From contig NZ_JOEA01000004.1 in NCBI RefSeq assembly GCF_000719115.1, forward strand, positions 124,001 through 188,000: a stretch of DNA of 64,000 nt, in the 5' to 3' direction. Below the pieces are notes generated by a model. That model was not told the origin of the DNA. It ran no database searches and was given only the letters and a program-made list of their open reading frames with translations. Position 1 is the stretch's first letter. Each line of letters begins with the position of its first letter. Source of the stretch: Lentzea albidocapillata. GTDB lineage: Bacteria > Actinomycetota > Actinomycetes > Mycobacteriales > Pseudonocardiaceae. Positions 43,642 to 51,944 of the stretch are shown here, piece after piece. The translations under genes and the position numbers were made by a program.

Positions 43642-44787
43642 ATGACAACACTTGACGCACCACGGGTGACCAGCACGTTCCCCACCGTGACCAGAGACGG
43701 CGACGACAAGTTCGCGGAGATGGCCGCGCGCATCGGTGCCATCGCGGCCGTCAACGCGACCGAGCACGATCGCGACGCCACGTTCGTGAGCGAGGCGTAC
43801 GAGGCCATGCGCGAGGAGGGCTACCTGGCGTTGGCGGTACCCGAGGAACTGGGCGGGCTCGGCGCCACGATGCGCCAGGTCTGTTACGCGCAGGCCGAGC
43901 TCGCACGGCACGACGGCGCCACCGCGCTGGCCGTCACCATGCACCTGTACCTGACGCTGATGCAGGCCTACCGGCGTCGCAAGGGCGCACCGGACGCGGA
44001 GGGCGTGCTGCGGCGCGTGGCCGCGGAAGGCCTGGTCATCGCGACCAGTGGCGGCTCCGACTGGCTGTGGCCCACGACTACGGCGACGCCCGTGGACGGC
44101 GGCTTCCTGGTGAACGGGCGCAAGACGTTCTGCAGCCAGTCGCCGCGCGCGAACGTCGTGGCCACCTCCGCCGTCCTCGGCGAGGAGGTGCTGCACTTCA
44201 GCGCCCCGTTGAACGCCGGCGGCGTGCGCATCGAGGAAACGTGGGACACGCTCGGCATGCGCGGCACGGCCAGCCACGACGTGGTGCTGGAGGACGTGTT
44301 CATCCCGGCCGAGAAGATCGCCGCCCGCCGCCCCTACGGCGAGTTCGGCGTACCCCTGTTCGCCGCCGTCGTCCACTTCGCGCCGGTGTGCGGGGCGACG
44401 TACTTCGGCATCGCGGCGGGCGCGCGGGACGTGGCCGTGCGGTCGACGTCGAAGAGCGCCACCCGGCAGATCGGGCTGATGGACTACAAGCTGCGCACCG
44501 CGTGGTGGTCGCTGATGGGCTCGATCGACGAGCTCGGCGAGGACTACACGGCCAACGCCGAGTCGACCACCACGGTGATGCTCGCCAAGCGCCAGGCCGT
44601 CGTGGAGGCGATCGAGGTCGTGAACGTCGCGATGGAGGTCCTGGGTGGACGGTCGTTCTTCCGGCGTTCACCGCTGGAGCGCGCCTACCGCGACGTGCGC
44701 GCCGGGACGTTCCACCCGCTCACGCCCGAAGCCACACTCATGTACGCAGGCAAGGTCGCTCAGGGTGACCCCGGAGTCACTGAGTAA
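43642..44787 (+). CDS. Acyl-CoA dehydrogenase
   Basis: 381-residue FAD-dependent acyl-CoA dehydrogenase. The N-terminal helical domain includes YEAMREEGYLALAVPEELGGLGAT; the middle beta domain has the flavin/substrate segment IATSGGSDWLWPTTTATPV and LGMRGTASHDVVLEDVFIP; the C-terminal helical bundle includes AKRQAVVEAIEVVNVAMEVLGGRSFFRRSPLERAYRDVRAGTFHPLTPE (split). The last stretch matches the usual arginine-rich end motif. A catalytic Glu is not obvious in the usual place, so it may act on a non-CoA or specialised substrate. Start ATG at 43642. Divergent from the HxlR regulator. Confidence 0.9.
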   Translation: MTTLDAPRVTSTFPTVTRDGDDKFAEMAARIGAIAAVNATEHDRDATFVSEAYEAMREEGYLALAVPEELGGLGATMRQVCYAQAELARHDGATALAVTMHLYLTLMQAYRRRKGAPDAEGVLRRVAAEGLVIATSGGSDWLWPTTTATPVDGGFLVNGRKTFCSQSPRANVVATSAVLGEEVLHFSAPLNAGGVRIEETWDTLGMRGTASHDVVLEDVFIPAEKIAARRPYGEFGVPLFAAVVHFAPVCGATYFGIAAGARDVAVRSTSKSATRQIGLMDYKLRTAWWSLMGSIDELGEDYTANAESTTTVMLAKRQAVVEAIEVVNVAMEVLGGRSFFRRSPLERAYRDVRAGTFHPLTPEATLMYAGKVAQGDPGVTE

Positions 44788-44854
44788 GTTCGAGTTGTAG
44801 GTGTGCCAAGGGTTTGCGAGGATTCGTGTCCGTCTTCCATAAGGAGCGATTCCG

Positions 44855-45262
44855 GTGGCAACTCGCCTCAACCCGTACATCAGCTTCGACGGTCAGGCCC
44901 GCCAGGCGATGGAGTTCTACCACTCGGTCTTCGGCGGAGAGCTGAAGATGAACACCTTCGGTGAGTTCGGCATGCAGGACACGCCGCAGGCCGACCAGAT
45001 CATGCACGCGCAGCTGGAGACCGACCGCGGCTACACGATCATGGCCGCCGACACGCCGCCCGGCATGGAGTACAAGCCGGGCTCCAGCATCACGGTGTCG
45101 CTGTCGGGCGACGAAGAGGTGCTGCGCGACTACTTCAACGCCCTCGCCGAGGGTGGCAAGGTCGGTACGCCCCTGGAGAAGCAGATGTGGGGCGACGAGT
45201 ACGGCGACCTCGTCGACAAGTTCGGTGTGAACTGGATGGTCAACCTGGGTGGACTGGGCTGA
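44855..45262 (+). CDS. VOC/PhnB-like glyoxalase-fold protein
   Basis: 135-residue metal-fold protein of the VOC superfamily, PhnB-like branch. LNPYISFDGQARQAMEFYHSVFGGELKMNTFGE (split) is the hallmark start, and MWGDEYGDLVDKFGVNWMVN the hallmark end. Residue pattern suggests a 3-demethylubiquinone-like or bleomycin-type fold without proof of substrate. GTG start with a strong AAGGAG ribosome site. A terminator hairpin follows its stop. Confidence 0.92.
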   Translation: MATRLNPYISFDGQARQAMEFYHSVFGGELKMNTFGEFGMQDTPQADQIMHAQLETDRGYTIMAADTPPGMEYKPGSSITVSLSGDEEVLRDYFNALAEGGKVGTPLEKQMWGDEYGDLVDKFGVNWMVNLGGLG

Positions 45263-45272
45263 CGGACGTTCC

Positions 45273-45298
45273 GGCGGGGCTGCGGGAGTAGCCCCGCC
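45273..45298 (+). terminator. Hairpin terminator after VOC gene
   Basis: A 9-bp stem GGCGGGGCT / AGCCCCGCC with an 8-base loop lies 11 bases after the VOC stop. Confidence 0.75.
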
Positions 45299-45312
45299 CG
45301 CCGCGCTGACGC

Positions 45313-45705
45313 ATGATGTGGACCATGAGCGAGCGTCTGCGGGGTGTGGTCGGCCAACTCGCGATCCGGCCCGGTGACCGGGTGCTGGAGATCGGCTGCG
45401 GCCAGGGCGTGGCCGCCACGATGGTGTGCCAGCTGCTGTCCACCGGCACGCTCACCGCCATCGACCGCTCCACCAAGATGATCGAGGCCGCGACCCGCCG
45501 CAACGCCGCGTACGTGGCGTCGGGCAGGGCCGAGTTCCTCATCGCGTCGCTGGAGGACATGAACCTCGGCGACCGGCGGTTCGACCTGGTGTTCGCGGTG
45601 CGGGTCGGGCTGTTCCACCGCGATCCCGACCGCGCGCACGCGTTGCTGGAGCCGTGGCTCGAGCCGGGCGCGCGGGTGATGTCGTTCTTCGACGTGCCGG
45701 TCTAG
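45313..45705 (+). CDS. Short class I SAM-dependent methyltransferase
   Basis: 130-residue Rossmann methyltransferase. Motif I is VLEIGCGQG, motif II-like acidic end AIDRS, and the later LVFAVRVGLFH segment is a motif IV position. The protein ends soon after the PDRAHALLEPWLEPGARVMSFFDVPV strand, so the C-terminal beta-hairpin of standard enzymes (about 200 residues) is missing or reduced. It may be a short variant or C-terminally shortened gene. The start is uncertain among ATGs at 45313, 45316 and 45325. It ends four bases into the convergent lipoprotein gene. Confidence 0.8.
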   Translation: MMWTMSERLRGVVGQLAIRPGDRVLEIGCGQGVAATMVCQLLSTGTLTAIDRSTKMIEAATRRNAAYVASGRAEFLIASLEDMNLGDRRFDLVFAVRVGLFHRDPDRAHALLEPWLEPGARVMSFFDVPV

Positions 45706-46184
45706 ATCCGGGCGAACAGGTCGGCGATCAGCCTCTTCGACGGCTCGACGCCCGCGGGCGACATCACCTCGATCTGGGTCTTGCCCTTGCGCGCGGCCAC
45801 GGTGTGCTGGGCGGTCTCGGCCCCGCCCGCGCTGGACTCGTAGGCCTCGTCGAACAGGCCCTCGATGGCCTTGGCCTTCTCCGGCTTGCCCTTGGCGAAC
45901 GTCGCGGCGGTCGCGTTGCTGGTGAACCGCACCTCGACCGGCATGCCGGCGCCCACGTAGTTGCAGGTCGTCACGGCCTTGTCGACGCTCTCCCGCTGGC
46001 CCTGCAGCCTCAGGTTGAGCGCCTTGCCCACGACGGAGGAGTTGGCGTTCGCGCAGTTCGGGCCGTTGCCGGCGGGCTGCTCGGCCGTCGTCTGGGTCGC
46101 GGGGGCCTGCGACGGGGCGGCCTGCGGTTCGGACGTGCAGGCGGCGAGCAGGAACGCGGCGGCGGCGAGGAGGGTGATGCGCAC
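45702..46184 (-). CDS. DUF3558-like lipoprotein
   Basis: 160-residue exported lipoprotein. MRITLLAAAAFLLAACTS is a signal peptide with the lipobox LLAAC. After a Pro/Gln/Thr-rich linker, the mature domain (GPNCANANSSVVGKALNLRLQ, VTTCNYVGAGMPVEVRFTSNAT, IEVMSPAGVEPSKRLIADLF) resembles the small Cys-containing DUF3558-type lipoproteins of Pseudonocardiales, with two cysteines that can pair. Function unknown. Convergent with the methyltransferase. Confidence 0.8.
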   Translation of the reverse strand: MRITLLAAAAFLLAACTSEPQAAPSQAPATQTTAEQPAGNGPNCANANSSVVGKALNLRLQGQRESVDKAVTTCNYVGAGMPVEVRFTSNATAATFAKGKPEKAKAIEGLFDEAYESSAGGAETAQHTVAARKGKTQIEVMSPAGVEPSKRLIADLFARI

Positions 46185-46222
46185 ATCCCTTCATCGAGCC
46201 TGCCGCCGCCGCGTTACCCCGT

Positions 46223-47935
46223 TCAGGCGTCCAGGGTCAGCCGGAGGATCTCGTCGACACGGGCGTTCCAGTCCACTTCCGCGACGGAGCCGTTGAGAAC
46301 CGCCACCGCCGCGAGAGTCACGGTGCCCTCTACGTCCGCGGTCAGCACGGGGACCTTCGCGGTGGCGACGAACGCCGTGCCCTGCGGCGCGGGCCGCGAC
46401 TCCGTGCCCGTCCAGCCCCGCACACCGACCAACGGCGACGGCAGGTCCGTGGCCCAGCCGGTGAGCTCGGCCGTCGTACCGGGCGGTGCGCCGATCACGC
46501 GGTGAATGCGCAGCTCCTGGTCGTCCCAGACCGCCGTGACGCTCTCGATCCGCAGGCCCGGCACCGTGGGCTGGTTCGCGTCGAACACCGGCCGGTGCCA
46601 GGACGCGGCCCAGTTGTCCCGCGCGCCCAGCGGATGGATCCGCCTGCGCACGCTGCGGTCGCCCCTGACGAGGAGGCTGATGTGGTTGTCGGCGACGTTG
46701 TGCTTCGCGGTCGGACCACTGGCCGTCGAGTAGGCGAAGCGGCTGTAGAGAGGGTCGTCCTCGGTCGCGTACTCGCCCTCGAACGGCCGCACGTGGTCGC
46801 TGCCGTGGTTGTGCAGCCGCGTCACGCCGTGGTGCCGCTGGATCAGGAAGCCCGGGCCGGGCAGCGCCAGCGTCCGGTCCTCGTCCGGGCTCTCCTCCGT
46901 TGCTGTCCACAGTGGATGATCAGGGCCGGCGAGCAGGCAGACGAACGCCTTCGACGCCCAGTACGGCGAGGCCGGCCCGGAGTAGGGCTGCAGACTCGCC
47001 TCGTGCGGGCCGTGCCAGCCGAGGCTGAGCAGGCCGTCGGACAGCGATCCCCGGTCCAGGAAGTACCGGAGGTTCTGACTGATGAGGTGACGGGAATGGC
47101 CGGGACTCAGCGGAGTCTCGCCGGTGAGCGCGCCCAGCGCCACGGCCGACGCGGCGGCGAAGCGGTAGGTGAGCGACCGTCCGAAGTAGAGCGGGGCGCC
47201 GTCCGCGCCGAACAGCAGGTGGAAACTCTCCAGGTGCTCGCGCAGGTGCGTGGTGACGGGACGGCCGTCGAGGTGGGCGTCCAGCGCCGGGTAGAGGTGC
47301 AGCGCCCAGCCGTTGTAGTGGTCGAACGCGCGGCCGTCGCCGTCGGAGTACCAGCCGTCGCCGACGTACCAGCCTTGGAGCAGTTCCATCGCGCGGGCTT
47401 TCGCCTGGCGGGTCTCGTCGTCACCGCGTCCGGCCGACTCCAGGAACGACGCCACGGTGTACGGGAAGAAGTACCAGTTGTTGGCGGCGGGAACGTGCCG
47501 CAGCGCTTCCCGCAGCCAGGCCTCGGCGCGGTCCTGCACCGCCTCCGGGAGCTTGTCCCAGAGCCGCGGCTTGGTGAGGCGCAGGCCCAGCGCCACGGAG
47601 GCCGACTCGACCATGGGCTGGCCGACGTCGAAGATCGCGGGCCACTCCCCCGCCGTGCCGGCCGCCAGCCCCGCGGCGTAGCGCTCCAGCCAGTTGTGCG
47701 GATCCTCGCCGTGTGCGGTGCGGAAGGCGGCGGCGAGGAACGTGCGGGCGTAGCCCTCCAGGCCGTCCGACCGGACACCGCTGCGTGAGGGACGGCCGGG
47801 GAGGTCGAGGAAGGCCTGGTCGGGGGACGCGTACCGCCAGGCGGTGGCGAGCAGGCCGTCGGCGGCGGCCACCCAGTGCTCGCGGGTGAGGCCGGTGCGG
47901 GGGCTGAGGACGTGGTCGGGGTCTGGCAGCTTCAC
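46223..47935 (-). CDS. DUF2264 protein, GH154-like carbohydrate enzyme candidate
   Basis: 570-residue cytosolic protein of the DUF2264 family, an (alpha/alpha)-barrel plus beta domain; CAZy family GH154 derives from DUF2264. The helical part includes NWYFFPYTVASFLESAGRGDD and FDHYNGWALHLYPALDAHL, and the C-terminal beta domain includes YSRFAYSTASGPTAKHNVADNHISLL (split) and FDANQPTVPGLRIESV. Without a signal peptide it should act after uptake. It is the last gene of an operon with a sugar ABC importer and 2-hydroxyacid dehydrogenase, 31 bases after the dehydrogenase stop. GTG start with GAAGGGA upstream. The exact glycoside is unknown. Confidence 0.85.
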   Translation of the reverse strand: MKLPDPDHVLSPRTGLTREHWVAAADGLLATAWRYASPDQAFLDLPGRPSRSGVRSDGLEGYARTFLAAAFRTAHGEDPHNWLERYAAGLAAGTAGEWPAIFDVGQPMVESASVALGLRLTKPRLWDKLPEAVQDRAEAWLREALRHVPAANNWYFFPYTVASFLESAGRGDDETRQAKARAMELLQGWYVGDGWYSDGDGRAFDHYNGWALHLYPALDAHLDGRPVTTHLREHLESFHLLFGADGAPLYFGRSLTYRFAAASAVALGALTGETPLSPGHSRHLISQNLRYFLDRGSLSDGLLSLGWHGPHEASLQPYSGPASPYWASKAFVCLLAGPDHPLWTATEESPDEDRTLALPGPGFLIQRHHGVTRLHNHGSDHVRPFEGEYATEDDPLYSRFAYSTASGPTAKHNVADNHISLLVRGDRSVRRRIHPLGARDNWAASWHRPVFDANQPTVPGLRIESVTAVWDDQELRIHRVIGAPPGTTAELTGWATDLPSPLVGVRGWTGTESRPAPQGTAFVATAKVPVLTADVEGTVTLAAVAVLNGSVAEVDWNARVDEILRLTLDA

Positions 47936-47966
47936 TCGATGTGGTCCCTTCGGTCGTCTGGCAGCC

Positions 47967-48917
47967 TCACGCGATTCGCTCTCGTCTCTCGGCCGGCACC
48001 GGAGTCGCGAACGGCATCCCCGCCACCCGCCGGCGGACCTCGTCCACGGCGTGGCGGCCGAGCCGGCCCCACTCGTTGCCCTGCGAGCCGGCCAGGTGCG
48101 GGGTGATGAGCACGTTGTCGTGGTGCCACAGCGGGTGGTCCGCCGGCAGCACCTCCGGGTCGGTCACGTCCAGCACCGCCCGGATGCGACCGGCCTCCGC
48201 GACGAGCGCGTCCTGGTCCAGCACGGCGCCGCGGGCGGTGTTGATCAGCACGGCGTCGTCGCGCAGCAGGCCCAGCAGCTCGCGGCTCACCAGGCCCGTG
48301 GTCTCCGGCAGCAACGGCGTGTGCACGCTGACGACGTCGCTGCGTTCGAACAGCTCGGTAAGGCTCACGGACTCGGCACCGTCCACTTCGGTCACGAACG
48401 GGTCGTGCACCAGCACGTGGAAATCGTAGGGCTCCAGCAGCTCGATCACCCGGCGGCCGATCATCGACGCGGACAGGATGCCGACCGTGGCACCGAAGTT
48501 GCCCACCGAGGCCGGAACCCCGTACACCGACATCCGCTTGGTCTCGCGGTAGTCGCGGGCGCGTTCGAGCACCCGCTTGCCGCTGAGCAGGATCATCGCG
48601 ACGGTGTACTCGGCGACCGGCAGCGCGTTGGCCTGCGCGGCCGACGACACCGCGATGCCGCGTTCCCAGCAGGCGTCGGTGACGAAGCCCTTGACCGAGC
48701 CGGCGGTGTGCACGATCGCCTTCAGGCGGGGCAGCCGGGCGAGCACCTCGGCGGTGATCGGCGGGCAGCCCCAGCCCGTGACAAGCAGGTCGACGTCGGG
48801 GACCTCGGCGAAGTCGGGGCGGACGCCCGCGAAGTCGCAGACCGCCTGCAGATCGTGGAGCACGGGCGTGAGAACGGCTTCGGCGGCTTCCGCCGACATC
48901 ACGCCCGCAGCCCTCAC
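47967..48917 (-). CDS. D-2-hydroxyacid dehydrogenase family protein
   Basis: 316-residue NAD-dependent oxidoreductase. The N-terminal part has substrate-domain segments (VDLLVTGWGCPPITAEVL, LPRLKAIVHTAGSVKGFV). The Rossmann part has FGATVGILSASMIGRRVIELL, VHTPLLPETTGLVSRELL and LINTARGAVLDQDALV, with the catalytic His in NVLITPHLAGSQGNEWGRLG. The nucleotide loop reads GILSASMIG instead of GxGxxG, which is unusual. GTG at 48917 overlaps the permease stop (GTGA) and follows GGGAG by seven bases; an ATG at 48899 is the alternative. Fourth structural gene of the sugar operon, likely acting on a sugar-derived acid. Confidence 0.88.
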   Translation of the reverse strand: MRAAGVMSAEAAEAVLTPVLHDLQAVCDFAGVRPDFAEVPDVDLLVTGWGCPPITAEVLARLPRLKAIVHTAGSVKGFVTDACWERGIAVSSAAQANALPVAEYTVAMILLSGKRVLERARDYRETKRMSVYGVPASVGNFGATVGILSASMIGRRVIELLEPYDFHVLVHDPFVTEVDGAESVSLTELFERSDVVSVHTPLLPETTGLVSRELLGLLRDDAVLINTARGAVLDQDALVAEAGRIRAVLDVTDPEVLPADHPLWHHDNVLITPHLAGSQGNEWGRLGRHAVDEVRRRVAGMPFATPVPAERRERIA

Positions 48918-49741
48918 TTGACGGCTCCCGCGGTCATGCCGGCCTTCCAGAACCGTTGCAGCAACATGAAAGCGAGGATCAGCGGCAGCACCGCGAAGAG
49001 AGATCCCATGATCACCACCGGGTAGTATTCGGGAGAGACAGTGGCCGAGCTGTTCCACTGGTAGAGGCCGAGGCTGACGGGGTAGAGCAACTGGTCGGAG
49101 AGCATGACCATGGGCAGGAAGAAGTTGTTCCAGATCGTGGTGAGCTGGAACAGGAACAGCGTGACCATGCCCGGTCCGAGCATCCTGAAAGCGACCTTGA
49201 AGTAGGTGGCGAGGTCACCCGCGCCGTCGATGCGGGCGGCCTCCAGCACCTCGTCCGGCACGTAGCCCTGCGCGAAGATCCGGCCGAGGTAGACGCCGAA
49301 CGGGTTGAACAGCGCCGGGATGAACACCGCCCAGAACGTGTTCACCAGGCCCGCCTCGGACGCCATCAGGTACAGCGGCAGCGCGAGCACGGTCTGCGGC
49401 ACCATGACCGCCGCGAGCACGAGCCCGAAGAGCTTCTCCTTGTGGCGGAAGGCGTACTTGTCGAACGCGTAGCCCGCGGCGATCGAGATGAACGCGCTGA
49501 CCGCCGCGCCGATCACGGCGTACAGCAGGCTGTTGAGATACCAGCGCGGGTACAGGCCCTTGTCCATCGCGAAGAGGTTCTTGACGTTCTCCACCAAGGA
49601 GAAGCCACCGAACAGGTCGCTGTTGAACAGGGCGTCGACGTTCTTCGTGGCGGCGAGCACCAGCCACATCACCGGCAGCAGGGTGTAGAGCACCGAGATA
49701 CCGATGACCACGTTCACCGTGGTCCGGCCGAGGAGGGTCAT
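48914..49741 (-). CDS. Carbohydrate ABC transporter permease (MalG type)
   Basis: 275-residue permease of a CUT1-type sugar importer. Six TM helices include VVIGISVLYTLLPVMWLVLAA, AVIGAAVSAFISIAAGYAF and VTLFLFQLTTIWNNFFLPMVM. The EAA loop is EVLEAARIDGAGDLATYFKVAFRML. The ATG at 49741 overlaps the MalF-type gene stop by one base. No ATPase is in the operon; such importers share an MsiK-type ATPase encoded elsewhere. Confidence 0.94.
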   Translation of the reverse strand: MTLLGRTTVNVVIGISVLYTLLPVMWLVLAATKNVDALFNSDLFGGFSLVENVKNLFAMDKGLYPRWYLNSLLYAVIGAAVSAFISIAAGYAFDKYAFRHKEKLFGLVLAAVMVPQTVLALPLYLMASEAGLVNTFWAVFIPALFNPFGVYLGRIFAQGYVPDEVLEAARIDGAGDLATYFKVAFRMLGPGMVTLFLFQLTTIWNNFFLPMVMLSDQLLYPVSLGLYQWNSSATVSPEYYPVVIMGSLFAVLPLILAFMLLQRFWKAGMTAGAVK

Positions 49742-50616
49742 CAGGCGGCCTTCCTGTTCGTCCAGCGGGTGACGCCGTAGGACAGCGCGACCGTGAAGGC
49801 CAGCAGGATCACGGACGCGGCCGCGGCGAGGCCGTAGTTGTTGCGGGTGAAGGCGGCGTCGAAGATGTACATGCTCGGCGAGAACCGGGCGCTGATCATC
49901 GGGGTGGACTGGCTGAGCAGCACGGGTTCGGTGAACAGCTGCAGCGCCCAGATCAGGGTGAAGATGCCGACCGTGACGATCGCGCCGCGCACCAGCGGGG
50001 CCTTGATGCGCAGAGCCTGCTTGACCGGGCCCGCACCGTCCACGACGGACGCTTCCAGGACCTCGCGCGGCACAGCCTGCAACGCGGCGTAGAAGATCAC
50101 CATGTTGTAGCCGAGGTTGCTCCACAGGGCGATGTTCACGATCGACGGCAGGACGGTGTCGATGCCGAGGAAGCTGATCTGGATGTCCGCCTTGGCGAAC
50201 AGGTCGATGATCGGGCTCAGGCCGGGTGTGTAGAGGTAGAGCCAGATCAGCGCGGCGATGATGCCCGGCACGGCGTGCGGCAGGTAGAGGCTCATCTGCG
50301 CCCAGCTGCGCAGCTTCGCCACGCCGGAGTCGAGCAGCAGCGCGAGGGTGAGCGCGCCGGCGACCATCAGCGGGATGTAGAGCAGGCAGTACAGCACGAC
50401 GGTGAGGAGGCTGCCCAGGAACGTCGGGTCGCTGAGCACGGCTCCGTAGCTGCGCAGGCCGACGAACACCGTGCTCTCCGGGCCGAAGCCCAGTCCCGGC
50501 TGGTCGGCGGCGAAGAAGCTGAGCCAGACCGCCGTACCGGTCGGGATCAGGAAGACCGTGATCAGCAACAGGAAGAACGGCGCCATCAGGACGGCGCAGG
50601 CGAGCTTGCCCTTCAC
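49741..50616 (-). CDS. Carbohydrate ABC transporter permease (MalF type)
   Basis: 291-residue permease, partner of the MalG-type gene. TM1 is VLMAPFFLLLITVFLIPTGTA; later helices include TVVLYCLLYIPLMVAGALTLA and SIVNIALWSNLGYNMVIFYAA. The EAA loop is EVLEASVVDGAGPVKQALRIKAPL. GTG start overlaps the solute-binding protein stop (GTGA), so translation is coupled. Confidence 0.93.
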   Translation of the reverse strand: MKGKLACAVLMAPFFLLLITVFLIPTGTAVWLSFFAADQPGLGFGPESTVFVGLRSYGAVLSDPTFLGSLLTVVLYCLLYIPLMVAGALTLALLLDSGVAKLRSWAQMSLYLPHAVPGIIAALIWLYLYTPGLSPIIDLFAKADIQISFLGIDTVLPSIVNIALWSNLGYNMVIFYAALQAVPREVLEASVVDGAGPVKQALRIKAPLVRGAIVTVGIFTLIWALQLFTEPVLLSQSTPMISARFSPSMYIFDAAFTRNNYGLAAAASVILLAFTVALSYGVTRWTNRKAA

Positions 50617-51920
50617 CGCGAACCCTCCTCAATGGACAGTCCGAGCGCCTTCAGGTCGGGCATCGTGCCGCTCTGGGCCTCCCGCACCGCCTCGATCAGC
50701 GTGCCGGCACCGGCGCCGGCCTTCGCGAACCCGTCCTGCATGACCTTCAGGGTGGCGGTCATCCGCGGGCCCCACACCCAGCCGTCGCGGATCTTGTCCG
50801 CCTCCTGCTGGAAGAGCCGGTAGATGTCCTGGCCGCCGTAGTACTCGCCGGGGAACGCCTTGGCGCCCGCCTCGACGAGGCCCGGTGCGACCGGGTACTG
50901 GCTGCTGGTGCCGCTCTTCAACCGAGCCGTCAGCGCGTCCGGGTGGGTGCACTGCCACTCGATGAACTCCATCGCGGCCTCGGGTTCGGCGGAGTCCTTG
51001 GTGATCGCGAACGTCGAACCGCCGTGCGTGCCGACGACCTGCTCGTCCCAGACCGGCATGGGGGCGATGCGCCACTTGCCCTTCTGCGCGGGCCTCGACC
51101 GCATCTGCGCGCCCGCGTCCCACGCGCCGCTCAGCCTGGTGATCACCCGGTCCTGGCCGATCTGCGCGTCGTGCTGCTTGCTGTCGCCCGCGTTGCGGAA
51201 CACCAGGTCCTCGTCGATCAGGCCCTGCCAGTAGGCGGCGACCTTCCGGGTGGGCTCGTCGGCGAGGGACACGCGCCACTTGCCGCCGCTGGTGTCGAAC
51301 CACTGCGCGCCGGCCTGCCAGGCGTAGCAGGCGAACTGCGTGCCGCCGTCCGTCGGGAAGATCGCGAGCTTCTTGTCCGGGAACCTGGACTTGACCGTCC
51401 TGGCGAGTTCCGCGAACTCGTCCCAGGTCGCCGGGAGCTCGAAACCGTTGGCCTCGAACAGGTCCGCGCGGTAGTGCAGGACCATCGGCTCGACGTCGAG
51501 CGGGACGCTGAACACGCGGTCGTCGAACGTCGTGAGCTTGAGCGCCTGCGGCAGCAGCTTCTGCTTCAGGCGGTCGGTCACGAGGTCGGTGATGTCCCTG
51601 GCCACGCCGTCGATCGCGTACCCCGGGACCTGCGGGTACTCGATCGTGGCGATGTCCGGTGCGTTGCCCGCACGAGCCGCGTTGCTGAGCTTGGCGTAAC
51701 CGCCCTGCCCGCCGGAGGGGATCTGCTGGAAGACCACCCTGATGCGGTTCTGCGAGGAGTTGAAAGCGTCGACGACCTGCTGGCTACCGCGCAGGGCCGA
51801 CCAGAACGTGATCTCTACCGGACCTCCGGCACCGCGGCGTTGCGGAGTGGAGCAGGCCGCCAACGGTGCCGTGAGGCCCGCCGCGAGAAGTGTGCGACGA
51901 CTCAGGCGCATGGATCGCAT
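50613..51920 (-). CDS. Sugar ABC transporter solute-binding lipoprotein
   Basis: 435-residue extracellular family 1 solute-binding protein. A twin-arginine-like RLSRRTLLAAGLTAPLAACS ends in the lipobox PLAAC. The mature protein contains VEITFWSALRGSQQVVDAFN, PDIATIEYPQVPGYA, NGFELPATWDEFAELA and AMEFIEWQCTHPDA, typical of CUT1 binding proteins. The start is ATG at 51920; Met4 is an alternative. Only 24 bases separate it from the regulator gene upstream, so it lies in the same operon. The sugar bound is unknown; downstream enzymes suggest an acidic or oligomeric sugar. Confidence 0.92.
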   Translation of the reverse strand: MRSMRLSRRTLLAAGLTAPLAACSTPQRRGAGGPVEITFWSALRGSQQVVDAFNSSQNRIRVVFQQIPSGGQGGYAKLSNAARAGNAPDIATIEYPQVPGYAIDGVARDITDLVTDRLKQKLLPQALKLTTFDDRVFSVPLDVEPMVLHYRADLFEANGFELPATWDEFAELARTVKSRFPDKKLAIFPTDGGTQFACYAWQAGAQWFDTSGGKWRVSLADEPTRKVAAYWQGLIDEDLVFRNAGDSKQHDAQIGQDRVITRLSGAWDAGAQMRSRPAQKGKWRIAPMPVWDEQVVGTHGGSTFAITKDSAEPEAAMEFIEWQCTHPDALTARLKSGTSSQYPVAPGLVEAGAKAFPGEYYGGQDIYRLFQQEADKIRDGWVWGPRMTATLKVMQDGFAKAGAGAGTLIEAVREAQSGTMPDLKALGLSIEEGSR

Positions 51921-51944
51921 CCTGATCGCCTGATCGGTTTGCCG

